A DNA stretch of 64,000 nt. It comes from Castanea sativa (lineage: Eukaryota > Streptophyta > Magnoliopsida > Fagales > Fagaceae). This document shows, piece after piece, positions 33,520 through 45,782 of this stretch; position 1 is the stretch's first letter, and each line of letters starts with the position of its first letter. A program made the translations under genes and the position numbers. Under the pieces are notes generated by a model. That model was given only the letters and a program-made list of their open reading frames with translations, ran no database searches and was not told where the DNA came from. The DNA is taken from contig NC_134017.1 in the NCBI RefSeq assembly GCF_040712315.1, positions 22,097,822 through 22,161,821 on the forward strand. Reading direction: 5' to 3'.

Positions 33520-36426
33520 ACATTGACACAGTCTGATCAATCTGAGCTCGATATGGTCAGAGAGGACAGTTTTTCTCCAGTATCTGATGTAGATAATTTA
33601 AGCCTGACTGAGACTATAAAAGATTCTTTGCCTTCATCAGGGGCCGTTGTTCTTGATGTTGGAAATACAGGAGAAGAACAACAAGAAAGATGGAACCGAC
33701 TACAAGAGATTGATTCTTGGATGTGGAATTTTTTTTACTCAAACCTTAACGCTGTAAAACATGGTAAAATATTGTATCTTGATTCACTTGCTACGTGTGA
33801 AAAGACCAATTCTTGATGCTCATTTGTTGCACATTACCTTGAGGTGCATTTCTTGATTGTTGAATATTGTCTTGATGAATTGCCTTTACCCAACTTTCTA
33901 CACCTTAGTTAAATCCAATCAAACGGCACTTGATGTGTAAAAGAACCATTGTAGCTCACATTAAATTTATTTTGTGAACTAAATACAGAAAGTATGCAAG
34001 ATGTGAGGTAATAATATAATAAGTACCCTTTTTGGCTTTCAAGTTTCAATTTTTATTAAGTTTTTGATGGGCTGGAAATTATTTCAAATTTTATATGCAA
34101 AGAATGGAGGGAATGTCAATGGGGGGAGGACTGTTGTTTTTTGATTTATTGAGTGGTTTTAGTTGGGCTGCTTCATATTATGCTTCTTTGTTTGTGCAGT
34201 TGGTTGAGGACTAGCTTGAACACACTGATGGTTGAAGTACAGCGTCTGAATAAACTATGTACAGAGAGGAAAGAAGCTGAAGATTCTTTAAAAAAGAAAT
34301 GGAAGAAGATTGAAGAGTTTGATGCCTGCAGATCTGAACTTGAAACAATGTATACTGCTCTTCTTAAGGCTAACATGGTATGATATCTCAACTTTACTGT
34401 TTGGAGGCATTGTTTGGGCATATTTTGTTGTTCCGTAGAAATTGGATGGTCTTATTTATTTTGTATAGCATGGAGAAATTCAATAAAGCTAGGCACACAA
34501 CAAATTTCACAAATTAGCCAACTACCTCACACATGGGCCCACCACAATTTAAATTATAATTTTTTCAAGGGTGCATGGATTTTAGGCTTTGGATTTGAAT
34601 GTTTGAAAAATCCATGGATTTTTTTTTTTTTGTATTACTCTCTTGTTAACCCAAAGAAAGTAAATGAACATTAGAAATTCCCAAATAAGAACTTTAAGTA
34701 AAAATCCATTTCAAAATTCCTTGTTCAGGCACTACATTAGCTTACTAACCAAAAACAAACAGGGAACATCTTTTTAGTTTGTTTTCCATTTACAGCCAGG
34801 GTGCTCACAATAGCTATCTGGGCTTTTATATTCATTTTTCCATTGATGTTTTGTATCTTATTCATCAATTCATTTATGTCTTGCAGCGATATATTTATAT
34901 TAAAATATGGATTCATTTTTGTGTTTTTGGCTGTTGTTTTTTTAGTTAAAGCAACATAATTCCAACAGTGTATAGCTTTTTTATTTGTCATAAATGATTT
35001 TCTGGTAATTTCATTAATCTTGTAGGATGCCGCTGTATTCTGGAATCAGCAGCCATAAGCTGTGAGGGAGTATTCATCCAGCGCTATAATTCCTGCTTGC
35101 TTAGTTGTCGTGGAAATTTCCAATGGTGCAAAAGTTCTTATTGTTGATAAAGAAGTTTCTGCTTTCTTTCAAAGTCCTGATAATAGCCTCTACATGCTTC
35201 CATCAATCCCACAGGTAATCTGTATATTATTCTCATTGAGTATGGCCTATGGATATTGCTGGTAATCAACTATGCCATATTATAATCTGACTTATTTTTT
35301 TATAGGTAACTACAATGGCCAATTAACAGTCATTGATTTTTGTAGTAGTTTTAAATGCTCTCTCTCTCTCTTTATTTATTTATTTATTTATTTTTTATTT
35401 TTTTTATAGGTAAGACTCAATTGTTCAAATCTGTTGAAGTAGAGAAGAGTAGGTTATGAACATGTAACAGACTTAGTTGAGAATCATTTCATGGTCATAG
35501 AGTAATAGTGGATCATACTAAGGTTTGCTCATTGTGCCTAAGTTAGACATGAACGAAAAAAATCTATAGCAAAATAATTCTAAGAAGTTTTTGTTAAGAA
35601 AATATGCATCAAGAGGTGTGCAGCATTCTACGGAAGGGTTACATGTCTTTGGTGTCACGATTCTAAGCCATGCCCAGTGATAGTGATGAATTGGAATTGC
35701 TAATGCTACCTCACTGTACACATGTCTAAAGTTGCATTCTTTTCTTAGCATATAAACTTATGCTAATTGAATAATTTTTCCCTAGGTGTGAGAAATTATT
35801 ATTTTTCCTTGAACTCATGGAACTACTGAACATCCTAAACTAGAGAATGATTCCTTTATTCTGAAATTTTGCCGTTGTTAGGGTCCTCATGGCTCTTGAG
35901 ATACAATTTGTAAAATTCATGAACCTTTTTCTTAACCATTGCCTACAATGAAGCAATTTGCATCTTTTGCGGGACCTGATACCTATCATTGATTGGCTTG
36001 AGCTATAAAGTTTTGTGTGGTCCAAATACCATAGATATCATTCTGTCACTTATAAAAAAACCATTGATACTATCTTGTCAATTTTGTGATACATTGACAT
36101 TCAAGTTGGATGTTGATAATGTTGTCATGGCCTAATGGGATTCCTATAATTGATTACTAGTAACTAATTATGATGTCATATATTTATGGGATTCAAATTT
36201 CCTTTATGATTTTGAGCTAAAAACATGAATCCATGAGCATTATGGACTTATCTATTAATTGCATCAGGCAATCTTGGAGTCCATGGGGGCTAATGAATCT
36301 ACTGGACCTGATGCTGTTGCTGCTGCAGAAAGAGTGCGGCTTTATTGACTGCAAGAGTTGGTTCTAGGGATCTATCTGCAATTCCATCAATATTCCGTGT
36401 TTCAGCTGCCCTTCAATATCTTGCTG
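33520..36426 (+). pseudogene. AUG5: AUGMIN subunit 5 (AUG5) pseudogene, middle part
   Basis: The augmin complex recruits gamma-tubulin to existing microtubules in spindle and phragmoplast. Exons with splice sites: about 33520-33763 (GEEQQERWNRLQEIDSWMWN), 34200-34377 ([28 protein letters not shown]), 35026-35214 (DAAVFWNQQP, then [14 protein letters not shown]) and 36268-36426 ([20 protein letters not shown], then [13 protein letters not shown]). Lesions: TAA at 35056-35058 in place of the residue after QQP, a frameshift at about 36330, and disturbed frame at the start of the second exon. The N-terminal and C-terminal thirds are missing; the repeat array begins soon after. Splice sites are still good, so decay is recent or moderate. 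Confidence 0.85.
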
Positions 36427-36929
36427 GTGAGTTTTGGTCATTAATAAAGAAATGATAGTCATGGCTTATACAAGAGGCCTTGTTACCTTCTTGGGTGTTT
36501 TAGAATATGTTTTTAAAGATTTGATAGTTATTTATTTTGAAAACTCAAAATAAACAAAAATATATGCTTATACACAACATTAGTATAAAATACTAGGAAG
36601 CACGGTTATGGGAATGGGTATAGGTATGGGTACGATACAGTGACATAACAATTTTTGAAAAATTAGAACTTACTTTGGAAGCATGGATAAAACATCCCAG
36701 ATGAAGTGTCCATGTTACCTAGATAAACTACCTATATATAGATACACACACATGCACACACATATAGATACACACACATGCACACACATATATAAATGAA
36801 ATTAATTGTTATATCTTTATTGTGTTGTAAATAAATTCACAAAATTACAAAAACCCCCTAAAGTTCAAAATTTGCACAAAAGTCCACGAGGTTATAAGAA
36901 TCAACATTCCAATACTATATTTCAAAATA
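36427..36929. other. Spacer with CA/TA-rich microsatellite
   Basis: The remainder of an AUG5 intron passes into A/T-rich DNA with a duplicated tatagatacacacacatgcacacaca-type motif at about 36732-36795. No gene. Confidence 0.5.
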
Positions 36930-37597
36930 AAAGGGGTATTTCCATCAAGCACAATAAAATTGTCAAATGACATTCTTCTCACACTTTATAAGCATTTAAC
37001 CTTTATATCCCTTTGCTGTTATTATGTCTTTTTGCATGAGAAAAATCAGTTGAAAGGAAAAAGTTCTAATCGAACTTGTTATTATATGGTTTGGAATGAA
37101 GTTAGTTGAATTTAATTCAAGAATGCAATTTACTTTTCTAGCCAATGTCATGCAATCACATGCATAGCTATACCCTTTAATGTCATTTTCTACCATAAAT
37201 TGCTAATATGCCCATCCATTTCACATGTCATCTCCCATGGTAGACTATTTGTGCTCACATATTCATGCATTCATTTGTCATCACTTAAGAAATATTTTAT
37301 TTCATGCTCACATGTTCATATACCTCACATGCCCAGGCATTCAGATATCATATGTCCTCACTTAAGACCGATTATATTCCATGGACACATGTCCATGCTT
37401 TAGGGTTTAGGAGTTTGGGTTTGGGGTTTGGGTTTAGGGTTTAGGTTTAGGTTTTAGGTTTAGGGTTTTAGGGTTTAGAGTTTAGGGTATGGTGCATAGG
37501 GTTTAGGGTTGACAGTTTTAGATCCATATTCCCATTCATTAGGATATATTATATTCTACGCCTCACATTTTCATGCACCTCACACGCCAATGCATTC
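36930..37597. repeat. 485-bp repeat family, array 3, left part
   Basis: Same family as 8756-9845: cattcttctcacactttata, ggaatgaagttagttg, aaattgctaatatgcccat and catgttcat motifs in the same order. It is interrupted at 37598 by a gypsy element and resumes at 44154. Confidence 0.75.
37397..37520. repeat. Telomere-like (TTTAGGG) repeats within array 3
   Basis: About fifteen perfect or near-perfect TTTAGGG-type units (tttaggg, tttgggg, gtttagg) in one stretch between two parts of the 485-bp repeat. Confidence 0.85.
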
Positions 37598-37971
37598 TGA
37601 TGGAAATCAAGATCAATTGATTGAGAACTTGAACTAGAATTGCATTAAAATTAAGAATTAAAGCTAGAATTATAGAGAAACTGGAGAAACAAAGTTTCTG
37701 TCCAAGTTTGAAACTAAATTAAATTAACATAAAAAAATTGATTGTACTCTTACATAGCAAGCGTATTTATAATCTTTAACTATTAGAAAATAAAGTAGCT
37801 AACAATTACATAAGTCAAAGCTGTAATTAAAGAGGATACATGGCAGATATGAGAAGTCAAAATAAGGGGGCTACTGGCTGCCCTAAGAGGTCAGAAAGGG
37901 TGGCTGATTGTCAGTCCTAATGGTAGAGGGGGGTTGGTTGGCTGGCCTAAGGATAGAGGGTGGCTACATCA
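37598..37971 (-). repeat. 3' LTR of the gypsy element
   Basis: Starts tgatggaaatcaag and ends ggctacatca. It is shorter than the other LTR by about 28 bp owing to small indels, including loss of part of a ggctggctg stretch. Confidence 0.9.
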
Positions 37972-37997
37972 CTCTTCTCCGTAAAGGAAGCTTGCCC

Positions 37998-38942
37998 TCA
38001 AGTTTTAGTTGGAAAATAAGGCTTCAAATGCTTCACATTGAAGGCATTAGAAATGTTTAAGTGAGAGGGTAGTTGGACTGTGTAGGCATTGTCATTGATT
38101 TTAGTCAATACTTTGCATGGGCTTACTTTCCTTGCTCCCAACTTGGAATAGGAACCATGAGGACACCTTTCTTTAGTCAAAATCACTCATACAAGGTCCT
38201 CTTCTTTAAAAATTAGTCTCCTTCGGTGAATATCAGTAGCAGCCTTGTAGTTTGCATTGGAATGTTCAATTCTCTCCTTGACTTGTGCATGGACAGATTG
38301 CATAAAATCTGTCATTTTTGTTGCTTTTACATTCTCCTTCCTAGAAAGTGGCAAGGGTGCCGAATCTAAGACACTCAAAGGTCTATTCCCATACACAACT
38401 TTAAAAGGAGATGTGTTAATAGTCCGATTAAGAGAAGAGTTGTAAGAAAATTCTGCTAAGGGAAGGATACTTTCCCAATTCCTTGGATTTTCTCCTTCTC
38501 CAATCAAGCATCTCAAGAGATTCCCAAGACTCCAGTTGACAACTTCAATTTGACCATCCATTTGAGGTTGGAAAGAAGTGCTAAAGCTTAATTAAGTTTC
38601 TATCTTGCGCCATAGAGTTTGCCAAAGGTGGGCAAGAAATTTAGCATCCTTGTCGGAAACAATGGATGGGGGTACACCATGAAGCTTGTAGACTTCTTTG
38701 AAAAATAAAGCAGCCACATTGGAAGCGTTCGAAGTCTTCTTGCGTGGTATGAAGTGAGCCATCTTTTAGAAACGATCCACTACCACTATGATTGAATCAC
38801 TCTATCATTGTGTAGGTGGAATGCCAAGAACAAAATCCAAACTAATATATTCTCATGGTCTATTCGGCACTGGAAGGGGTAAATACAGACCTGCATTAGT
38901 GGTTTACCCTTTCCTTTTTGACAAACTTGGCACCTTTGAACA
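37998..38942 (-). pseudogene. Gypsy integrase remnant
   Basis: Read on the minus strand: RCQVCQKGKGKP is the CxxC half of the HHCC zinc finger; then core fragments, WESILPLAEFSYN and TGSPF-like NTSPFKVVYG, then the C-terminal region ending FNVKHLKPYF. The HH half lies beyond the MITE, at about 39649-39760 (HFGKSKTLEFL, then CPRMTKDVERH). No chromodomain is seen after FNVKHLKPYF. Stops and frameshifts are present. Confidence 0.8.
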
Positions 38943-39638
38943 AGATTTTTTTTCTTTTCATTTAGCATTATTTTAGCAACAATTTCGTTAGTTAACATGT
39001 TTTTGAAACATTTTACTAAACTAAAATCTCGAGTTTATGAGGCCCGATTTCAACAAAGGAAATTGAGTCTAATACACTCGATTTATACTCTATCGGAGGC
39101 TGATGTGGATTTTTTATACATGTGGATCTCAAGTCTAATACACTCAATTTAGGCTTTGGATCTAGAGAACATAGAGAAGAAGAAAACATGGAGAAGAAGA
39201 AAGAAAGATTTTTTTTGCAGGTGGGTTTGGTTTTGCTGGTAGAGATGGCAACAGAGGGGTGGATTTGGTTTTGCTGTGGGTGGGTTTGGTTTTGCAAGTG
39301 ACTTCACGGGGTGGGTCTCTTCTTCTTCTTCCTCTTCTTCTTTTCCTTCTTTCTTCTTCTTCTCCTTCTTTCTGCTTCGTTCTTCTTCTTTGCTCTTCTT
39401 GTTTGTTTCTTAGATCAGTAAAACTAAATCGAGTGCGTGAGACTCGAGTTCTACGTGTACAAAAATTTCCACATCAGCCTACCAGAGCATCAAAATCGAA
39501 TGTGTGGGACTCGATTTCATCAATTAAAATCGAGTTCAAAAAACTCGAGATGTTAGTTTGCGAAAATGTTTCAAAAACATGCTAACTAACGAAATTGTTG
39601 CTAAAATAATGCTAAATGAAAAAAAAGAAAAAAGAATC
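38943..39638. mobile_element. Long-TIR MITE, Mutator-type
   Basis: Flanked by the exact 10-bp duplication CCTTTGAACA (38933-38942 and 39639-39648). The outer 90 or so bases pair closely (38946-39040 with 39541-39634), and weaker inverted similarity continues inward to about 240 bp per side, with ctcgag, gctgatgtgga and cactcgattta landmarks on both arms. No coding. A 9-10 bp duplication and long TIRs fit a non-autonomous MULE. It splits the integrase zinc finger of the gypsy element. Confidence 0.87.
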
Positions 39639-40025
39639 CCTTTGAACATGCCGCTCAACATCTTTAGTCATTCTCGGACAAAAGTAGTCTTGTTTAAGGA
39701 ATTCTAGGGTCTTTGATTTGCCAAAATGCCCCAAATTATGTTGTTCAACAATCATCAATTCCCTTAGCGAACATTTAGGCACACATAATTTCAGTCATTT
39801 GAAAAGAAATCCATCATTCAACCAAAAGTCAGACTTGGCAAGTTGATGTCTCTGCTACAATTGTTGGTATAGATCACTAAAATGTGCGTCATATTAGTAA
39901 TTTTCCATGAAAACTTCAAAACCAGCGACCCTAGCTTGTATTTCCACCAAGAAATTAGTCGTCCTACTCAACCAATCAGCCACTTTGTTGGGAATTCCCA
40001 ACTGATGTTATAATGAGAAAGTAAA

Positions 40026-41208
40026 TTACTGCAAAAAGCTTACCCACTTAGCATGCCTCTTGCTCACATTAGATTGGCTATTGAGATATTTCAAAGCCTC
40101 ATGATCGGTGTGTAGAATAAACTCCTTGTAGGCCAAACAGTAACTCCAATGCTTGACGGCTTGAACAATAGCATAGAATTCCTTGTCATAGGTAGAATAC
40201 CTAAGTTTTGCTTCATTCAACTTCTCACTAAAGAATGCTATGGGTTGCTCTTCTTGGCTAAGGACACCCCTAATTCCCACTCTTGATGCATCACAATTAA
40301 GCTCAAATATCTTGTAAAAATTGGGCAAGGCAAGGATAGGAGCTTTGGTTAACTTCCCTTTCAAAAGTTGGAAGCTTTCTTGGGCTTCATCAGTCCAAAC
40401 AAAGGACTTTTGTTTGAGACAATTGGTGAGGTGCTGCAATGGCGATAAAATTGTTAATAAACCTTCTATAAAAGGTAGCAAGACCATGGAAACTCCTCAC
40501 CTCATGCACATTAGAAGGTGTAGGCCAATCAACAAGTGCTTTAACCTTGTTTTCATCCATGAACACTCCTTTGGAAGACACAACATACCCCAAGAACACC
40601 ACTTGATCCATCCTAAAGCTACACTTTTTCATGTTGCCATAAAAATTCTCTCTCCTCAAAATGTCGAGCACAAGCTGTAAATGCACCAAGTGATCCTCCA
40701 AACAGCGGCTATACACCAAAATATCATCAAAATACACCACAACACGAACCCCCAATAGTGGTTGCAACATTTTTGTTGTCACCCTCATGAAAGTGCTAGG
40801 TGCATTTGTCAAACCAAATGGCATAACAAGCCATTCAAATAATCCACGATGTCTCTTAAAGGCCGTCTTCCATTCATCTCCTGGGCGAATTCTAATTTGA
40901 TGATACCCATTTCGCAAATCAATCTTGGAAAGCACCTTTGCACCCGCCAAGCAATCTAGCATGTCATCCAATCTAGGAATTGGAAAACGATACTTGATTG
41001 TGATCTTGCTGATAGCTCTACTATCTTCACACATCCTCCAAGAGCCATCCTTCTTAGGAGTCAAGAGAGCGGGTACCACACAAGGGCTAAAACTATCCTG
41101 GATGTAGCCTCTATCAAGAAGCTTTTGAAGTTGTTTTTGCAACTCTTTTTTCTCCTTTGGAGCCATACGATATGCTGCCTTGTTTGGAAGGGGTGCACCC
41201 GGTACCAA
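40026..41208 (-). pseudogene. Gypsy reverse transcriptase and RNase H remnant
   Basis: RT is nearly continuous at 41208-40390: [46 protein letters not shown] and the catalytic [10 protein letters not shown] frameshift at about 40440 separates it from the RNase H part (40487-40026; [49 protein letters not shown]). The third residue of the RT box is Asp-Asp as required, with F in place of I or V before it. Confidence 0.92.
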
Positions 41209-41377
41209 ATCAATGGCATGTTGAATGTCTCACATAGAAGGCAAGTCGGAAGGTTACTCATGGGGAAAAAATATCACCATATTGCTGTAATAACTCAGTG
41301 ACAGCACTAGGAACATCAGTTCCAGCCATTGTGTTAACTGGAATTAATGTCAAAATTTAGCCACTATCTTGACTTTC

Positions 41378-41767
41378 TTAAATAAAGCTTTTAGAAGCGA
41401 ATAAAGAGGTTGTAGAGGATTTAGAAGTCACATTTTCCTTCATTGGCAGCAAAGTAAATTGCTGATTGTCTTTGCTTAAGGTATAGGTATTCTTCTTCCT
41501 AACATGCATCGTTTGGTGATCATATTGCCAAGGTCTTCCAAGAAGGATATGGCACGCATCCATTGGTACTACATCACACCAAACTTCATCAAAATATTTC
41601 TTCCGAATAGAAAATGGCACCAAGCAACGCTTCGTTACTTTCACCTCATTACCCTTCTTGAACCAAGAAAGTTTGTAGGGATGTGGGTGATCTTGAGTGG
41701 CAAGACTCAACTTATCAACCACCTCCTGAGAGACTACATTTTCACAACTTCCCCCATCAATGATCAT
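41378..41767 (-). pseudogene. Gypsy aspartic protease remnant
   Basis: MIIDGGSCENVVSQEVVDKL carries the D-G-G-S version of the active site seen in many plant gypsy proteases, followed by VPMDACHILLGRPWQYDH, a conserved flap/ILGRPW region. The upstream frame continues to the solo LTR insertion at 41875. Confidence 0.85.
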
Positions 41768-41874
41768 ACTACAAACTCTTCAATGCTGCAAATTGTATAA
41801 AAATTATTGGTTCTCAACCAATCTTCTTCGGAATTGAATTTAGGAGCAAGAAGAGTCTTTCTCATCACAAGTGT

Positions 41875-42382
41875 TGATGAGGATAATTTTTGACCAACCC
41901 CTAAAAGGGATGACCGACCCGTTGGCCGACAGATCAGGTAATCCCCGATCCTGACGACCCATCCCCCTAGGGTTTCCATGGGGCTTGTGTGGGGCCCACT
42001 CACACATCCTTACATGGAAATTACTTGCACATCACGACCAAAGGCCATACCACGTAATCAGATCTCTTATATATGGAAAGGTGATCCTGAATATCTTAGG
42101 ACCCTTCTCTCTACAAGGAAATTCCCCTGTATCAAGGGATTCAGGTCAACTTTCTACTACTATATAAACCACAAACCTTACCCTTCTTGAGGTACGTGAA
42201 TTCTCCTTACCTTTTGCACTCTTGAGTTCTTAGAAATTCTTCTATTATTGACTTAACCTTCGGAGGGTCTTTGGCTGGTACCCCACTATTGCCCTTTGAT
42301 TGGTTATTTATTTTATTCTTCAGGTACATCCATTGGCACGTGTTTGGACAATCAACTCACTGACGATTTTTGTGCATCATCA
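41875..42382. mobile_element. Solo LTR nested in the gypsy element
   Basis: TGATGAGG...CATCATCA is flanked by AGTGT on both sides (41870-41874 and 42383-42387), a 5-bp target duplication. It contains a TATA-like ctatataaacc at about 42160. Length 508 bp. It separates the gag zinc-knuckle region from the protease. Confidence 0.88.
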
Positions 42383-42387
42383 AGTGT

Positions 42388-43502
42388 CAAGCCCTCTTCT
42401 TCTTCTTCAAATCACCACCAACCTCATTTGAAGGTTGATCAAAAATGGGTTCTCCATCTTCATGTTCAAGCCCTTTTACTTCCTCCAACATAAGAGCCTT
42501 CTTCCTACAATTCGAAGATCAATGCCTCGGCTCTCCACACTTGAAACATTTGAAAGTACCCACTTGTTGTTGTCTACCCCCACCAACAGTGGTTGTTTGG
42601 GACTGTTTTGGGGCTGTAATAGCAGATTTAGGACCTGCTGGTTGCTATCCAACCCTAGAAGTTTCTCCTCTCCCATTTGTACTTGAATTCCCAACCTTAT
42701 ATTCATTAGAAATCACCTTCCCAGACTTGGAACCCCACTGTCCAGACCTTAAAGCTGGCCTAGTTTGTTGCTTCTCCACCAGTAAAGCCCGGTTGTAGGC
42801 TTTTGACATGTTCCACAATGATTGAAGGCTAAGGACATCTTGGATGGATGGCTTCAATCCACTCAAGTACCTTTCAACCATTTGTTCTTCACTTCCATTC
42901 AAATCTACCCTTACTACAAGTTGGTGAAATGCCTCTGTATACTCCTCTACACTTCCTTCTTGCTTAAGGTTGTGTAGGTCTTAGTAGAGTGATTGGGAAT
43001 AATTGAAAGGAAGAAATTGCTCATAGAGCTTTTTCTTCATCTTCTCCCAACTCTTGATCTTGACTTTACCACTTCTTTGGCAAGAAATTTGCAATTGTTC
43101 CCACCAAGCGGAAGCTCCCCCTTTAAGGCGAATAGCGACTAGCTTCACTTTCTTTTGAGACTCCCTTTCAACGATGTTAAGCCAATTTACAAAGTCTTCC
43201 GGTTTGAGACTCCCTTGAAATTCTGGAATTTTAACCTTGAAGTTGTAGTCAAGCCTTGACTCATTTCTTTCCCCATAAGGTCGACCCTTTGGAGGAGCTC
43301 CAAAAGGGTTCTCAAAATGAGAATGAGAGTCATCGGACTCATCGGTAGCCTCGTGAGGAGGCTGCATGCGCTGCACCACCTCTGTAAGTGCCGCAACTTG
43401 TCTCCTTAATTCAGCAATCTCGTCTCCTCTCTCTATATTTTGATTATGTCTGCCATTCCTCCCCACCTGAGGGTTGGCTTCAACTCCTTCCCCAACATCC
43501 AT
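42388..43502 (-). pseudogene. Gypsy gag remnant
   Basis: The pieces 43502-42981 and 42902-42645 read as a gypsy gag: a coiled-coil-like IAELRRQVAALTEVVQRM, then YNFKVKIPEFQGSLKPEDFV and WWEQLQ, then RYLSGLKPSIQD. Near 42515 a zinc knuckle begins CFKCGEPRH but runs into TGA. An in-frame stop after YSQSLY separates the two pieces. Confidence 0.85.
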
Positions 43503-43734
43503 TTAATTCGCCCTTATTCCACCTCTCCTTCCTCTCCATCTTGGAAAAAAAATTGTAAATAGCAGCAACAGCACAAGTGATCAAATATGTGATATTGGCA
43601 ACAGCCACAAGTTTGATTGGCACAAGGAACCTAGATCTGAATTCTAAGATCTTGAATGGAGGGAGAAAAAAAAAATACAGAAGGAAATCTAGGGCTCAAG
43701 TGATCAAAGTAGTAGGGAAAAAGAGGACCAGATC

Positions 43735-43750
43735 TGTGCTTTGATACCAA
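43735..43750 (-). other. Primer binding site (initiator tRNA-Met type)
   Basis: The minus strand reads TTTGGTATCAAAGCAC, two bases from the 5' LTR; TGGTATCA is the usual plant tRNA-iMet site. Confidence 0.8.
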
Positions 43751-43751
43751 A

Positions 43752-44153
43752 TGATGGGAATCAAGATCAATTGATTGAGAACTTGAACTAGAATTGCATT
43801 AAAATTAAGAATTAAAGTTGGAATTACAGAGAAACTGGAGAAACAAAGTTTCTGTCCAGGTCTGAAACTAAATTAAATTCACATAAAAAAAAAACTGATT
43901 GTACTCTTACATAGCAAGCCTATTTATAATCTTAAACTATTAGGAAATAAAGTAGCTAATAGTTACATAAGTCAAAGCTGTAATTAAAGAGGATACATGG
44001 CAGATACGAGAATTCAAAATAAGGGGGCTGCTGGTTGCCCTAAGGGGTCAGAAAGGGCGGCTGGCTGTTTGGCTTATAGAGGGTGTTGATTGTCAATCCT
44101 AATGGTAGAGGGGGGTTGGTTGGTTGGCCTAAGGATAGAGGGTGGCTACATCA
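43752..44153 (-). repeat. 5' LTR of the gypsy element
   Basis: Partner of 37598-37971; starts tgatgggaatcaag and ends ggctacatca. Many identical stretches with scattered substitutions and indels. Confidence 0.9.
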
Positions 44154-44264
44154 CATTCATATATCATATGTTCTCACTTTCCCATATGTTTATGCATTCT
44201 ACTTCTCATCCCTTAGGTTCATTGTACATGTTCACATGTTTCTAAAATTTGTCAAATGTCAAAT
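44154..44264. repeat. 485-bp repeat family, array 3, middle part
   Basis: It continues the array from 37597 after the gypsy element and ends with the left copy of the LINE target duplication. Confidence 0.75.
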
Positions 44265-44520
44265 TTTTTTTTTTATTTTTTATTTTTTATTAGTAATAAG
44301 TTTTATTGATATCAAAAAGGAAACCCCCTAGTACACACCCTATGTACTAGGGGACAACAAATCAAATACAAAAATTGCATTAATCTAAGAAATCAATAAA
44401 AGAAGGGAATGATTGTTTTTGCAAAGCAAACAACCAATCCAATAAAGTTCTAAAATAGAATAGCTTGAGGTCCGGAATAGATCTCTCAATATCTTCAAAA
44501 CTTCTACTATTTCTCTCCCT

Positions 44521-45782
44521 TCAAAGACACCACATTAAGCAATGAGGAACGATGGAACACATATAACAATTTCGATGATGACCAAAGTTGCCTTGCCAAC
44601 ACCTTAACAGCCCCAAAACAGTATGCAATATAACCCAAGTTACTCCAAATAAACCCAAAACCATAGACCATAGATCCATAGCAACGGGACAGTGAAGGAA
44701 GAGATGATCAACCAATTCACCATTACTCTTGCACATGTAGCAACAATCCAATATCCACACCTTCCTTTTTCGTAAATTATCAATCGTCAAGCATTTCCCT
44801 AAGGCAATAGTCAATACAAAGAAAGCTACTCTAGAGGGAATCTTTTGCTTCCAAATACTTCTCCAAGGAAAACCATAGATAGTAGGGCCAACTAAAATTC
44901 TATAATAATCATTCACCATGAACCCCTTATCTTTGCTAGGTATCCAACACATCTTATCCTCACCAAACCCCCTTATTGAAGAACCATTTATGGTTTCCAT
45001 GAAGCTTGACATTGCCTTTAAATCCTGAACATGCACACCCCTAAAGAAGCTCACATCCCAAAAAAGGACTCCATTGGAGGACTTCATAAGCTCAGCCGCA
45101 CTAGCCTCCTTTTTCCTGCAAAATCTAAACAAGTCAGGATAGCTAACTGCGAGAGATGTCTCTCCACACCAACGGTCTTGTCAAAAATTCACCCTAGACC
45201 CATCACCAATATCATATAGAATATGGCGTGAGAAAGAAGGCCATCCCCGACTGACTCTTCCATAAACCAACACCGTAAGGACCATTAACAGATCTAGTAC
45301 ATCGGCCCCCCCCACACATATCCATATTTCATCTCTATCACTTGTCTCCAAAGGGCATCCTTCTTAATCCCAAATCTTCATAACCACTTCCCAAGTAGAG
45401 CTTTATTGAAAAGTCTTATCTTCCTTATCCCTAATCCACCCGAAGAAATAGGAGCACATACAGTAGCCCATTTAATCAAATGAATTTTAGGTTCATCACC
45501 AAAACTGCCCCATAAGAAATTCCGCTGAAGCTTCTTAATTCGGTTAGCCAGACTAACAGGTATAGGAAATAGAGATAGAAAGTAAGTGGGTAAATTAGAT
45601 AGGGTGCTTTTGATTAGGGTGACTTTACCTCCCTTTGATAGATACAAGCATTTCCAACCCGCTAATTTCCTTTCCATTTTCTCCAGAATCGGATTCCATA
45701 TAGTCTTATGCTTGAATTTAGCACCCAAAGGAAGACCCAGAGTCAACCTTATCGGAGTCATGAAACTGAGCAGTGGCGACAT
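44521..45782 (-). pseudogene. LINE copy C: C-terminal part of ORF2
   Basis: 45782-45378 gives the end of RT ([55 protein letters not shown]). 45132-44521 gives the zf-RVT region (WRSIWKQKIPSRVAFFV, LTIDNLRKRK, CCYMCKSNGELVDHLFLHC). The two parts are in different frames, separated by stops. The catalytic FADD box is absent. Confidence 0.87.

Larger units (their letters stand above)
37598..44153 (-). mobile_element. Ty3/gypsy LTR retrotransposon with nested insertions
   Basis: LTRs 37598-37971 and 43752-44153 (both TGATGG...ACATCA) flank gag and pol on the minus strand. The target duplication is CATTC (37593-37597 and 44154-44158). The primer site next to the 5' LTR reads TGGTATCAAAGCA on the minus strand, matching initiator tRNA-Met; a purine stretch (ggagaagag) precedes the 3' LTR. 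Order gag, protease, RT, RNase H, integrase identifies Ty3/gypsy. Two insertions sit inside: a solo LTR (41875-42382) and a MULE-type MITE (38943-39638). Frames are broken throughout, so it is defective. Confidence 0.93.
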
